From contig DCNF01000061.1 in the NCBI GenBank assembly GCA_002322035.1, positions 1 to 6,374 on the forward strand: DNA of 6,374 nt. The letters are read 5' to 3'. Positions 6,342 through 6,374 of the stretch are shown here, piece by piece. The notes beneath the pieces are model-generated. The model did not search any database. It had not been told where the DNA came from and was given only the letters and a program-made list of their open reading frames with translations. Position numbers and translations under genes: made by a program. Every line of letters begins with the position of its first letter. The stretch's first letter is position 1. The stretch comes from Geobacter sp. UBA1603. GTDB lineage: Bacteria > Desulfobacterota > Desulfuromonadia > Geobacterales > Pseudopelobacteraceae.

Positions 6342-6374
6342 TTGTTTTCAAGACTTAAACGTGAAACGCCCCGT
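6342..6374 (+). CDS. Possible start of a rightward gene (3' truncated by window)
   Basis: A strong ribosome site, GGGAGGT (6328-6334), lies 7 bases before TTG 6342. From there the frame stays open for 11 codons to the window edge, reading MFSRLKRETPR if TTG initiates as Met. A promoter-like pair lies about 50 bases upstream, and the arrangement would be divergent from the foldase genes. The fragment is too short to assign a family. It could also be a non-coding stretch with a chance GGGAGGT. Confidence 0.42.
   Translation, partial: MFSRLKRETPR

Noticed and set aside
1..6374. Search by eye for CRISPR repeats, tRNA/rRNA, insertion sequences or phage genes
   Set aside because: No regularly spaced repeats, transposase or integrase motifs or RNA-gene signatures were seen. 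Every long stretch is explained by housekeeping-type genes.

Overview
The window looks like ordinary chromosomal DNA from a Gram-negative bacterium. The evidence is an ADP-heptose (lipopolysaccharide core) synthesis gene and two exported peptidyl-prolyl isomerases, one of them a clear lipoprotein. Base composition is moderately GC-rich, genes are tightly packed, and a MeaB-type B12-mutase chaperone is present. This mix would fit a Geobacter/Desulfuromonadales-type deltaproteobacterium, but that placement is inference from gene content and style and was not tested by search.

Left block (1-3344, + strand). The 3' end of a meaB-like GTPase gene overlaps a CbiQ/EcfT transmembrane gene (GTGA overlap). 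That gene overlaps a CbiO/EcfA ATPase gene (ATGA overlap). After a 25-base gap comes a full-length bifunctional hldE (heptose-7-phosphate kinase plus adenylyltransferase). The first three genes look translationally coupled. MeaB serves adenosylcobalamin-dependent methylmalonyl-CoA mutase, so a cobalt (or corrinoid-related) substrate for the ECF transporter is an attractive inference. No substrate-binding S component (CbiM/CbiN or other) lies in the window.

Middle (3345-4275). After a 103-base spacer with a good ribosome binding site there is one gene on the + strand for a 245-residue protein. It reads as two consecutive receiver-like domains, both lacking most of the phosphorylation-site residues. 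It ends facing the genes on the other strand, with a strong hairpin terminator in the 90-base convergent spacer.

Right block (4276-6245, - strand). Two overlapping genes (TAATG junction) encode periplasmic parvulin foldases. The promoter-proximal one is a PrsA/PpiC-like lipoprotein and the second is a SurA-like protein with a single parvulin domain. Together they would assist folding of exported and outer-membrane proteins. Upstream, 6246-6341 is an AT-rich divergent intergenic region with a short perfect palindrome and promoter-like sequences. A possible TTG-started gene reading rightward begins at 6342 and runs off the window.

I found no mobile element, CRISPR array, tRNA or rRNA, and no clear evidence for a new multi-gene system. 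The least explained item is the double pseudo-receiver protein.
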